Assembly: GCA_030840415.1 (NCBI GenBank)
Contig: JAVEEO010000539.1
Span: forward strand, 1-8,978
Source of the DNA: Pseudonocardiales bacterium
GTDB taxonomy: Bacteria > Actinomycetota > Actinomycetes > Mycobacteriales > Jatrophihabitantaceae
Length of the DNA: 8,978 nucleotides
Direction of reading: 5' to 3'
Below the pieces are notes generated by a model that searched no databases, was not told the DNA's origin, and saw nothing but the letters and a program-made list of their open reading frames with translations. This document shows positions 1-6,527 of this stretch, piece after piece. The position numbers and the translations under genes are program-made. Numbering within the stretch: position 1 is the first letter of the stretch; every line of letters begins with the position of its first letter.

Positions 1-2
1 GC

Positions 3-133
3 CATGCGCGAATCGCGATCGAACGCGCCGTCGCGGCCATGGACGCGGGGACCCCCTGAACACAAGCATTCGGCCCATGCTCGACACGGCCGGGGAATTC
101 GACACGCACCACTTCGCCGAGCCGGCCTGGTGA
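3..133 (+). CDS. 3' end of an unidentified upstream gene, apparently frame-broken
   Basis: Two short open segments lie before the first complete gene. The frame starting at base 3 reads a helix-like stretch (ARIAIERAVAAMDAGTP) and stops at TGA 57-59. The -1 frame then reads NTSIRPMLDTAGEF and continues to FAEPAW, stopping at TGA 131-133. In each frame the codons carry mostly G or C at the third position, as real genes here do. The switch falls at a run of five C (52-56); one extra C would fuse the two into a single continuous C-terminus. Alternatives are a gene that really ends at 59 followed by chance sequence, or a separate small ORF with no visible start or ribosome binding site. I recognise no family. 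Confidence 0.35.
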   Translation, partial: CANRDRTRRRGHGRGDPLNTSIRPMLDTAGEFDTHHFAEPAW

Positions 134-196
134 GCACGTTCATCCCGAAGAGGTAAGCCGAAATCCCGCTGCCGCTGACGAGCTGGAGCGCCTGAC

Positions 197-204
197 GGAA
201 GGAG
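197..204 (+). promoter_or_regulatory. Strong ribosome binding site for the thioesterase-like gene
   Basis: GGAAGGAG lies 6 nt before the ATG at 211. It fixes that start and shows the gene is translated independently of the upstream fragment. Confidence 0.8.
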
Positions 205-210
205 ACACCG

Positions 211-1011
211 ATGCGCCCCGTCGCCGGCACCGGACAAGTTTGCAGGCAACTCGGCTCCGGGGACGGACCGGCAATCCTGGTTGCCGACTTCCAGGCGCTC
301 AACGCAGCGCCCCGACTCAGCCAGTTGCTCACCGACGCGGCCACCGGTCAGCGGATCTACCAGGTAGATCCGCTGAGCGCGCTGTCCGGGGACCGGCTCT
401 ACGCCACCCTGCCGGAACTGGCCGACGAGACGGCTGCCTTCTTCCGCTCCGGCGAATCCTCCCCGTCGGCCGACCAGCGGGTATTCGTCGTGAGCCACTG
501 CGGCGCCGCGGGCCTGGCCCTGCACATCGCCAGCCGGCTGAGCGGCGCGGCAAAGGTCACCGCCATCCTGGTACAACCAACGTGGCCCGGTACGGAGCAC
601 ATCACTGAGCGGTTCGCGGAGTTCCAGGCAAAGCTGGGTGCCGCCGGCCAGCCGTGTCCGGATCTGGATGGCGATCCGTGGTCCCGCGTCGCGGAGTTGG
701 AGCAGGTCATGAGGGAGGGGCTTACCGGGCTGGCGACCCGGCTTGGCCTCCGCACGCCCCCCTTGGCCTTCTCCGAGCTGCTGGCGTCGTACCGGACCTG
801 GCTCGCCTTCCTACTGGCCTGCCGCAACGATCAGCCCGCGCAGGCACCAACCGACGAGGTCGCGGTGTCGGTGCTGACCAACGAGCCCGACTTCGTATTG
901 CCCGGAACTGATCCGGGTCGGTGCCGCATCGCAGCGCTGCCTCCGACGGAACGGCCCGATGATGTGACGCCGGACCTGGCGAAACGGGTGCTCGACCAGA
1001 TCGTGAGCTGA
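211..1011 (+). CDS. Degenerate thioesterase-like alpha/beta-hydrolase protein
   Basis: This 266-residue protein is about the size of a type II (editing) thioesterase of NRPS or PKS clusters, which normally hydrolyses acyl groups from carrier proteins in the cytoplasm. The layout fits weakly: an N-terminal strand (PAILVADFQAL), a segment like the LADETAAFF helix, a nucleophile elbow at about residues 91-104 (VFVVSHCGAAGLAL), a lid region rich in helices (about 125-210), and a late strand with an acidic residue (VSVLTNEPDF). The usual GxSxG is S95-H96-C97-G98-A99, so Cys replaces the nucleophilic Ser and both flanking Gly are lost. The C-terminal region, where the catalytic His is expected, contains no His. 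The protein may be a Cys enzyme with another triad, or a non-catalytic partner. The gene lies 184 nt before a carrier-protein gene on the same strand. The family assignment rests on overall pattern, so it is moderate. Confidence 0.6.
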   Translation: MRPVAGTGQVCRQLGSGDGPAILVADFQALNAAPRLSQLLTDAATGQRIYQVDPLSALSGDRLYATLPELADETAAFFRSGESSPSADQRVFVVSHCGAAGLALHIASRLSGAAKVTAILVQPTWPGTEHITERFAEFQAKLGAAGQPCPDLDGDPWSRVAELEQVMREGLTGLATRLGLRTPPLAFSELLASYRTWLAFLLACRNDQPAQAPTDEVAVSVLTNEPDFVLPGTDPGRCRIAALPPTERPDDVTPDLAKRVLDQIVS

Positions 1012-1195
1012 GGATCAGAGCCGTCGCGGCGTGATTCGGCTATGGGGCCAATACCGCTCGACGTTCGCGGTCGGCGGCCTGCGAGCGCGCTGAGCAGCGC
1101 ATGGAGCTGCGCAAGGTCGGAGATGGGTGCCGACCCCCCGGCCTGCGAAGGTTGTTTCGGGGAGAGTTCTGAGCGGAATCGAAGGTGAGCTGCTG
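1012..1195 (+). other. Intergenic gap before the A-subdomain/PCP gene
   Basis: No complete gene is visible in these 184 bases. A small hairpin (stem 1087-1091 with 1096-1100, GCGCT/AGCGC, loop GAGC) has no T tract. The carrier-gene frame stays open upstream from GTG 1127, and it reads SGRVLSGIEGELL. That segment sits about where the A8 hinge (GRxDxQVKIRG) of a full A domain would be, at nearly the right distance, but it does not match the motif. It could be worn remnant of a lost A-domain core, or chance. Confidence 0.3.
1181..1189 (+). promoter_or_regulatory. Ribosome binding site deciding the start at 1196
   Basis: GAAGGTGAG ends 6 nt before ATG 1196. The alternative GTG at 1127 has only a GGAG at 1119-1122, 4 nt away. 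The ATG is therefore preferred, though not proven. Confidence 0.55.
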
Positions 1196-1741
1196 ATGGC
1201 TACTGCTGCGATCCACGACGTGCATGACGTGCTCGCCGCCTATCCCGGACTCGCGGACATCGCGGTCCTGGCACATGAGCAGGAATCCATCGGCCAGACC
1301 ATTGTGGCTTACGTCGTGCCCGCCAGCCCCGGCTTCAACCTGGGCGAGCTTCACAAGTACGTCCGGAAGGAACTGCCGGCGAGCATGGTGCCGGCCGCCA
1401 TCATGGTTGTCGACGCGATTCCGCTGACAGCTGCGGGAATCGCCGAGCCGCAGGCGCTTCCCGCGCCGGACCTGCATGGTCTGACGCTGTACCGGTCACC
1501 TGACACTGCCCGCCAGGAAGCCCTGTGCACGATCTTCGCCGAAGTGCTCGGCAGGCCCCGGTGCGGTATGGACGACAACTTCTTCACCCTGGGAGGCGAG
1601 TCGATCGACGCCATGCTGATAGCGGGCCGGGCCGGCCCGGTGATCGGCCGGGAGATATCGATCGATGACATCTTCGACGCGCCCACCGTCGCCGAGCTGG
1701 ACCAGCTCCTGGACCGGCCCAGCAGCGTTGAAGGTCAGTGA
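1196..1741 (+). CDS. Orphan adenylation C-terminal subdomain fused to a peptidyl carrier protein
   Basis: This 181-residue protein has two parts. Residues about 6-90 match the small C-terminal lid of NRPS A domains: HDVLAAYPGLADIAVLA, then IVAYVVPA, LPASMVPAAIMVVDAIPLT. Residues about 100-175 are a carrier domain with DNFFTLGGESIDAM; Ser136 is the expected phosphopantetheine site. The large A-domain core (motifs A1-A7) is absent, so the protein cannot activate an amino acid alone. The A10 motif, normally NGKVDR with a catalytic Lys, reads A80-G81-I82-A83-E84, so the Lys has become Ile. The lid is therefore probably structural, perhaps a docking platform for a partner enzyme or a relic of a deleted A domain. 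The carrier must be loaded in trans. Its stop codon overlaps the next start (TGATG), so it is co-translated with the C domain, its likely partner. The start could instead be GTG 1127. Confidence 0.8.
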   Translation: MATAAIHDVHDVLAAYPGLADIAVLAHEQESIGQTIVAYVVPASPGFNLGELHKYVRKELPASMVPAAIMVVDAIPLTAAGIAEPQALPAPDLHGLTLYRSPDTARQEALCTIFAEVLGRPRCGMDDNFFTLGGESIDAMLIAGRAGPVIGREISIDDIFDAPTVAELDQLLDRPSSVEGQ

Positions 1742-3123
1742 TGGCTGAGGTAGATCAATCGGGGATCCCCGAGGGGTCCGCTACCCGGTATCCGCTGAGT
1801 TCCAGGCAGCGAGACCCGAGTGGTTTGGCGCGCGCGCCCAAGCATGTCATCCCCTTCGCAGTCCGGATAAAGGGAGAACTGCGCCTGGAGTCGCTCGAAG
1901 GCGCCCTTTATGACGTGGTAGAACGGCAGGAGTCCCTGCGTACCCGCGTTGAGTACAGCGAGACGGACGGCAACGTCGGATTCCAGGAGGTGCTACCGCC
2001 GCTGGCGGTCCCGCTCGGCGTGCACGACGTTACCCTGGCTCCTGGACAGTCGCGTGACGAGTTCGCCATCGACCTGCTCGTGAAGTTGAACGAGGAATCG
2101 ATGCCGTTCACCGTCAAGCCGTCACTGCGCGCCTCCCTTCATCGATTCGACGACCATGACGCGGTGCTCACCCTTCTCACGCACCACCTCTTCAGTGACG
2201 GCTGGTCGACGGACATTCTCCGCCGGGAGATCGCGGCCTGCTACCGGGCCAGGACCACGGGGATACCCCATACGCTGCCGACCCCGGTCCCGTACCGCGA
2301 GTTCGCAGCCTGGGAACAGGAGTTCCTGCAGGGCGAGAGGGCAGCGGCGGCCCGCCGCTTCTGGTCGGACAAGCTGGCCGGCGCCGAGATGTTCACGATG
2401 CCGGCCGACCGGCCCCACGGCCCCGACACTCTGATGCCACGGAGCGCGATAGGGAACTTCTCGATCGATCCCGGCAATTTTGCGAAGGTCTCCGCGAGTG
2501 CCGCCCAGAGTCGCTGCAGCGTCTGGCACGTCTTCCTGGCGGCGTTCATGGTGCTCGCGGAGAAGGTCGTCGGCCGGCCCGATATCACGCTGTTCACCTC
2601 CAACAGCGGCCGTCCCACTCCGGACTTCTACGACACCATCGGTTTCTTCGTCAATCCTGTTCCACTTCGCCTCGAGTTCGGAGAGTGCCGAAGTTTTCGG
2701 GACCTCATGCTTGTCGCGCGGAAGGCCAGTAGCCAGGCCCGGCAGTACCAACTGCCGTTCGCGACGATTCTTGACATGACCCCGGCCCTGATGAGCGGCG
2801 CCGCGGATCCACGGGCCCTGATGCCCATCTTCAATTACATCAACTCGCCAGTGGCCCATGACACCGGGTTTGCTACCAGCGTCGAACCGGTGGTCACGCC
2901 AGAAGAATTGCCGACCTCCTTCCTCCGCGGCGGGTTCGTTTGGACTTTCCTGGTGGTTCCGTCGGGTGAATTCCGGTGCAGCATCGAGTACGAGCCCGAC
3001 GCGGTCGACGCAAGCACGATCGACCGCTGGGGAACGGATTTCATCGACCTGATCCTGGCGATAGCCGACACGCCCGACCAGCCATGGAAGAAGCCAGGCA
3101 TGGAGGAAGCTGTCAGCGGATAG
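1741..3123 (+). CDS. Free-standing NRPS condensation domain
   Basis: This cytoplasmic protein of 460 residues is one complete condensation domain (usual length about 450). The family makes amide or ester bonds between two carrier-bound acyl groups. The catalytic HHxxxDG motif is intact at residues 148-154 (HHLFSDG), with H149 the presumed active-site His. Other signs are LRTRVE (about 64-69), the RRFWSDKLAGA helix (about 203-213) and IGFFVNPVPLRL from residue 300. The N-terminal C1 motif is poor (PLSSRQRD, without the usual aromatic). ATG 1741 is chosen because AAGG (1731-1734) lies 6 nt upstream; GTG 1738 is only 3 nt from it. The start shares one base with the preceding stop, implying coupled translation with the A-subdomain/PCP protein. 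No epimerase, A or PCP is fused to it. It contains more A/T-ending and ATA codons than the right operon. Substrates cannot be read from sequence; I cannot exclude ester formation. Confidence 0.88.
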   Translation: MAEVDQSGIPEGSATRYPLSSRQRDPSGLARAPKHVIPFAVRIKGELRLESLEGALYDVVERQESLRTRVEYSETDGNVGFQEVLPPLAVPLGVHDVTLAPGQSRDEFAIDLLVKLNEESMPFTVKPSLRASLHRFDDHDAVLTLLTHHLFSDGWSTDILRREIAACYRARTTGIPHTLPTPVPYREFAAWEQEFLQGERAAAARRFWSDKLAGAEMFTMPADRPHGPDTLMPRSAIGNFSIDPGNFAKVSASAAQSRCSVWHVFLAAFMVLAEKVVGRPDITLFTSNSGRPTPDFYDTIGFFVNPVPLRLEFGECRSFRDLMLVARKASSQARQYQLPFATILDMTPALMSGAADPRALMPIFNYINSPVAHDTGFATSVEPVVTPEELPTSFLRGGFVWTFLVVPSGEFRCSIEYEPDAVDASTIDRWGTDFIDLILAIADTPDQPWKKPGMEEAVSG

Positions 3124-3147
3124 TGTCATGTCACGGATCTTCGCCCG

Positions 3148-3172
3148 AGTTCGGGGATCGTCATCCCGAGCT
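3148..3172 (+). terminator. Terminator-like hairpin after the condensation gene
   Basis: An imperfect inverted repeat begins 25 nt after the condensation gene's stop. AGT plus TCGGGGAT (3148-3158) pairs with ATCCCGA plus GCT (3163-3172) around the loop CGTC, with one bulged G and one G-T pair. There is no T tract, which is common for actinomycete terminators. Function is inferred from position and shape. Confidence 0.45.
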
Positions 3173-3216
3173 GCTCCGGCGATGGCCAAGGGTGGCCAGC
3201 ACGATCTGGACCGGGT

Positions 3217-3299
3217 CGGCCACCGCCGGCCACCGCTCGGCCACCGCCGGCCACCGCCGGCCACCGCCGGCCACCCGGCGCGGACCGGTCGGCCACCGC
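3217..3299. repeat. 10-bp tandem repeat (CGGCCACCGC) between convergent genes
   Basis: Copies of CGGCCACCGC lie at 3217-3226, 3227-3236, 3238-3247, 3248-3257, 3258-3267 and, shortened, 3268-3276. A seventh copy at 3290-3299 follows a 13-nt interruption. One extra T (3237) breaks the array. The period is close to one helical turn and is not a multiple of three, so the array does not encode a peptide repeat. It lies between the 3' ends of the condensation gene (+) and the solute-binding-protein gene (-). Each unit contains the palindrome GGCC. Possible roles are a protein-binding array, an RNA structure that ends transcription from either side, or simple slippage expansion. Confidence 0.85.
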
Positions 3300-3315
3300 C
3301 GATGCCTCGGTGCCG

Positions 3316-3328
3316 GGCCGCTACGGCC
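3316..3328 (-). terminator. Small hairpin just past the solute-binding-protein gene
   Basis: GGCCG (3316-3320) and CGGCC (3324-3328) form a 5-bp stem with a 3-nt loop, about 12 nt beyond the - strand gene's stop. It is short and lacks a T tract. Position is the main argument for a terminator. Confidence 0.2.
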
Positions 3329-3339
3329 AGGACGGCCTG

Positions 3340-4731
3340 TCAGGCGCCGAGCCGGATGCGCTCCGCTTCCGCTGGAAGCAGCTCCTGCGGGTTGTGACCG
3401 TCGTCGGCGCTGGCCGATGCCAGGGATTGCGCGTACGCGTCGAGCAACTGCTGGGCCTGGGCATCGGCCCGGCTGAATCGCGCGGTCAGATCCTCGTCGT
3501 CGACCAGCACGTCGTGCATGGCCTGCATGCCCGCGCTCTGGATGGGCAGGAAATTGCCGATCACCACGCCGCGGGTGGCGGGGGAGTCCGGGCTTATCCG
3601 GAGTTGTTCGATGGCGGCCCGGTGGTGCGGGTTCTGGTCGTACCAGCCCTCGCCGGCGAGCAGGTCGATCGATGCCTCGGTAGTTGGGATGAAGGCCCGC
3701 CCATGGTCGTAGATGCCGGTGCCGTTGCGTGGGTTGTTCAGGAACTGCATGAGGGCCAGTGCCCCGTCGCGGGTCGGCTCGTCCAGCCCGGCGCGCAGCC
3801 ACAGCGACTCACCGGCGATCAGGTTTCCCGCGTACCCGGCCCGCTCGTTGTAGGGCATTCGGCTGACCTGCACGCGGAACCCGGCCTTGCGGGCCGCTCG
3901 GACGATGGGCCCCGTCTCGACCGATGAGCTGACCAGCATCGCCGCGTCTCCGCCGACGAACGCTTCCATGCAACCCCACCAGTCCGACTGCTTGCCGGTG
4001 TAGAGGTAATGGCCTGCCCGGTGCAGGTCCCTCCACCAGGTCACGTAGGCCAGCATCTCGGGCGACAGGAAATCGACCTTCTCGCTTCGGCCCGACCTGC
4101 CGTTGTCGTGGTCGGCGATGAGGCCGCCCTGCTGAGCCACGGACTGCTGGAAGAGCCAGCCGAAATTGGGCCAGGTGATACCCCCGCGGCGCGCGCCGTC
4201 GCGTCCGGCCACGGCGGCGCAGGCGGCCTCTACCTCCGCCCAGGTGCTCGGTGGTTCGGCGATCCCGGCGGCGTTCAGCGCGTCGATGTTGGAGTAGAGC
4301 AGGATGGTGGAGGTGTTGCGCGGGATCGAGCTCAGGTCGCCGTCGAACGTGTAGTACGCCCGCATGTTGGCGACGATGTCGTCGAGGATCACGGGCTCAC
4401 CGAGGATCTCGTCCCGCCCGCCCACCGCCTCGGTCACCGAGGTGAACAGCGGGCTCCCATCCGGGTGGCGTACGTCTCGAGCCTCCTGGAGGTAGGTGTA
4501 CTGGTACGCGGCAATGTGCGGCGCTGTTCCCGCACGCGCTGCTCGCGCCACCTCTCGGGGGAAGGCCCCTATGTTGACGCCTTCCACGACAGCGCGATAC
4601 TGCGGGTGCCTGCGGTTGAACTCCGCTGCTTGCCTGCGGACCGGGTCGACGAGCTGTTGCCACATCGGCCAGCGATTGAGCCAGAGCTTGAGCGTGATCT
4701 TCTCAGCAGGTTCGTGCATCAGTCTCGCCAT
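3340..4731 (-). CDS. Signal-less ABC-type extracellular solute-binding protein homologue (family 1, UgpB/MalE-like)
   Basis: This 463-residue protein has the two-lobed solute-binding pattern of sugar or glycerol-phosphate ABC uptake systems. The first strand is ITLKLWLNRW (12-21). Other landmarks are STILLYSNIDALNAAGI then STW (141-164), AFVGGDAAMLVSSS (257-270) and MQFLNNPRNGTGIYDHGRAFIPTTEAS (split at 328-354). Family members are normally lipoproteins with an N-terminal signal and a lipobox Cys. Here the first strand begins about 11 residues after Met, with no hydrophobic stretch and no Cys. The frame upstream reaches TGA (4770-4768) after 12 codons with no start codon, so a longer N-terminus is excluded. 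An in-frame ATG at 4719 would shorten it further. No permease or ATPase gene lies nearby. The gene diverges from the A-domain operon. It probably works in the cytoplasm, as a binding or chaperone-like protein or a repurposed enzyme; which one is not visible. Confidence 0.85.
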   Translation of the reverse strand: MARLMHEPAEKITLKLWLNRWPMWQQLVDPVRRQAAEFNRRHPQYRAVVEGVNIGAFPREVARAARAGTAPHIAAYQYTYLQEARDVRHPDGSPLFTSVTEAVGGRDEILGEPVILDDIVANMRAYYTFDGDLSSIPRNTSTILLYSNIDALNAAGIAEPPSTWAEVEAACAAVAGRDGARRGGITWPNFGWLFQQSVAQQGGLIADHDNGRSGRSEKVDFLSPEMLAYVTWWRDLHRAGHYLYTGKQSDWWGCMEAFVGGDAAMLVSSSVETGPIVRAARKAGFRVQVSRMPYNERAGYAGNLIAGESLWLRAGLDEPTRDGALALMQFLNNPRNGTGIYDHGRAFIPTTEASIDLLAGEGWYDQNPHHRAAIEQLRISPDSPATRGVVIGNFLPIQSAGMQAMHDVLVDDEDLTARFSRADAQAQQLLDAYAQSLASASADDGHNPQELLPAEAERIRLGA

Positions 4732-4914
4732 CCCCCCGGTCGGTGCCGAAAAGCCTGATCGAAGATTTCATGCTCCGCGCCGCTGTCCGGCCGTTGCATC
4801 TTCACGCTTGCTTCGGGCCGCCCCACGCGGGCGGGCACGCCCAAAGAGGACTTGCCCGGCACGGCGGCCCAGACTTTCAGGCTGGAAGCCGGACCGTTGT
4901 GGGAGGTATCAGCG
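4732..4914. promoter_or_regulatory. Divergent promoter region between the solute-binding-protein gene and the A-domain operon
   Basis: These 183 bases separate two outward-facing genes and so must hold promoters for both unless one is fed from elsewhere. I could not find a convincing -35/-10 pair for either strand. Visible structure: a hairpin GGGCG (4829-4833)/CGCCC (4838-4842) in the leader of the A gene; GAAGAT (4761-4766) facing ATCTTC (4798-4803); and AGCCTGA (4752-4758) facing TCAGGCT (4878-4884). None is strong enough to call an operator. Confidence 0.4.
4901..4906 (+). promoter_or_regulatory. Ribosome binding site deciding the A-domain start
   Basis: GGGAGG lies 8 nt before ATG 4915. 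It decides against the upstream in-frame TTG at 4852, which has no comparable site. Confidence 0.75.
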
Positions 4915-6477
4915 ATGGCTGCGCTCGATCTGCCTGGTGTGCCGGTTCAGCTGCTCGTCAGGCAGCGCGCCGTGGCCGCGCCGGAGGCCACCGCCATCTC
5001 GTGGAGTGACGGTTGCGTCTCCGCGCGCGACCTCGACCGGCACGCCGCCCGAATCGCCGCCGCGCTGACCGGCTTGGCCGGCCGCCCGATCGCCGTGCGC
5101 GTGCCTGCCGGGCCCGCCCGGTACGCGGCACTGCTGGGCGTGCTGCGTGCCGGCGCCGTCCTGCTCTGGTCCGGCACCGGTGCGACCGGCGAGCGCGGCC
5201 GCGGCATTCTCGAGGCAATGTGCCCGGCTGCGGTGTTGACCGGCGGTACCGGCGACGAGTTGAGCACCTGGTACTCCGGACGCGCCGGCGTCCCGCTCAT
5301 CGACGTGACCGACCTGCCGGACGCGACCGCGGCCGAGCCGGACGTTCCGCTCGAGGCCTGGGCCTACATCGCGCATACATCGGGCTCCACCGGCCGCCCC
5401 AAGGGCGTGCCACAAACCCATGCCGCGCTGGCCCAGTTCAGCAACTGGTTCGCCGCCGAGTTCGGGCTCGCCCCCGGTGTGCGGGTGGCGCAGTGGGTAT
5501 CCCCCGACCACGATCCCGCGCTGTGCGAGACCTTCGCGACGCTGGTATCCGGTGCGGTGCTCTGCCCGGTGCCCGAGCCGATCCGCGCACATCCCGGCCG
5601 GCTGCTCGCCTGGCTGGCCGCGGAGCGGATCGACGTGCTGCAGACCGTGCCGAGTTTTGCCCGGCAGTTGCTGGCAGAAAGCACCGAACGCTCCAAGGCG
5701 CCGCTGCCCCTGCGGCAGCTGCTGTTGATGGGCGAGGCCATCTCGGAGAGCCTGGTCCAAGGACTTCGCGCCGCGGCACCGGAGATGGCGGTGGCTAATC
5801 TCTACGGCCCGACCGAGACGGTGGCCGCGACCTGGTACCGGATTCCGGCCACCAGCCAGGGGGTCATCCCCATCGGACGCCCGATTCCCGGCCGGGACGT
5901 GCTGCTGCTCGACGAGTCCGACCGCGAGTGCCCGCCCGGCACGGTGGGCGAGATAGTGGTTCGCAGTCCCTACGTGACCCCGGGCTATCTCGGCGACCAA
6001 CCGGGCAACCCGGCCTTCCGTGCCGTGCCCGGCGCCGGTTCCGGGCCCTGGTACCGCACCGGGGACCTCGGTGTGCGCCGGGACGACGGCCTGCTGGAGT
6101 TCCGCGGCCGGCGCGACCAGCAGGTGAAGATACAAGGGCACCGGCTGGAACTGGCCGAGGTCGAGTCCATGCTGCTGGAGCAGGAGTCGGTCGTCGAGTG
6201 CGCCGTGCTCGCCGTGACCGGCACCGACGGCATCGTCGCCAAGCTGGCCGCCTATGTCGTGCCTCGCGACGAGCCCTGCCCGGCCGAGTGGCGCGCCCAC
6301 CTTCGGCAGCGCTTCGGCGAAGTGATGCTGCCGATGACCTTCCGTACCGTGCCGAACGCCCTGCCCCGCAACGAGACCGGCAAGATCGACCGCCGGCTGC
6401 TGGCCGACCTGGGTCAGCAGCAGCCCGCGCACCCGGCCGCCGGCCGGGTCAGCAGCGCCGAAGATGCGTCGCGGTGA
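4915..6477 (+). CDS. Free-standing NRPS adenylation domain (amino acid:carrier-protein ligase)
   Basis: This 520-residue protein is a whole A domain, which activates an amino acid with ATP and transfers it to a carrier thiol. The motifs are present: A3 TSGSTGRPKGV (155-165), A5 NLYGPTET (295-302), A7 YRTGDL (380-385), A8 GRRDQQVKIQGHRLEL near 400, and A10 with catalytic K490 (NETGKIDR). D200, aligned with GrsA Asp235, is kept, pointing to an alpha-amino acid. Reading the other pocket positions by eye gives D200, P201, C204, Q243, L270, M272, L296, A304, A305, K490. I do not recognise that code. No PCP is fused. The nearest free carrier, two genes downstream in the same operon, is the likely acceptor. 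An A domain, a free PCP and a flavoprotein together recall systems that oxidise a carrier-bound amino acid, such as the prolyl-PCP route to pyrrole, but the pocket does not resemble a proline code I know. Confidence 0.92.
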   Translation: MAALDLPGVPVQLLVRQRAVAAPEATAISWSDGCVSARDLDRHAARIAAALTGLAGRPIAVRVPAGPARYAALLGVLRAGAVLLWSGTGATGERGRGILEAMCPAAVLTGGTGDELSTWYSGRAGVPLIDVTDLPDATAAEPDVPLEAWAYIAHTSGSTGRPKGVPQTHAALAQFSNWFAAEFGLAPGVRVAQWVSPDHDPALCETFATLVSGAVLCPVPEPIRAHPGRLLAWLAAERIDVLQTVPSFARQLLAESTERSKAPLPLRQLLLMGEAISESLVQGLRAAAPEMAVANLYGPTETVAATWYRIPATSQGVIPIGRPIPGRDVLLLDESDRECPPGTVGEIVVRSPYVTPGYLGDQPGNPAFRAVPGAGSGPWYRTGDLGVRRDDGLLEFRGRRDQQVKIQGHRLELAEVESMLLEQESVVECAVLAVTGTDGIVAKLAAYVVPRDEPCPAEWRAHLRQRFGEVMLPMTFRTVPNALPRNETGKIDRRLLADLGQQQPAHPAAGRVSSAEDASR

Positions 6478-6516
6478 CCCCGCCGACCACAGTCATACCT
6501 AATGCTGGCCCAACTC

Positions 6517-6522
6517 AAGGAG
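6517..6522 (+). promoter_or_regulatory. Ribosome binding site deciding the flavoprotein start
   Basis: AAGGAG lies 5 nt before ATG 6528. It separates this gene from a much longer same-frame reading that runs back into the A gene from 5928. Confidence 0.8.
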
Positions 6523-6527
6523 AATCG

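Noticed and set aside
2122..3264. - strand open frame (380 codons) opposite the condensation gene and repeat array
   Set aside because: It lies against an intact C domain, and its N-terminus is translated tandem repeat.
3217..3299. CRISPR array
   Set aside because: The repeats are 10 bp and directly abutting, with no unique spacers.
4009..4758. + strand open frame (249 codons) opposite the solute-binding-protein gene
   Set aside because: The - strand frame matches a known fold along its whole length; this one does not.
4794..4822. Sigma-70-like promoter starting at TTGCAT
   Set aside because: No acceptable -10 element lies at the right distance; the sequence there is GC-rich.
4852..4914. 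Earlier TTG start for the A domain
   Set aside because: GGGAGG is correctly spaced for ATG 4915, and the extra 21 residues match nothing expected in the family.
4909..6432. Long - strand open frame (507 codons) opposite the A domain
   Set aside because: It is an antisense shadow produced by high GC3. The + strand shows every A-domain motif, and the antisense product shows no recognisable domain.
5928..6527. N-terminal extension of the flavoprotein gene
   Set aside because: The 200 extra codons are an Arg/Pro-rich out-of-frame reading of the A domain. AAGGAG before ATG 6528 marks the real start.
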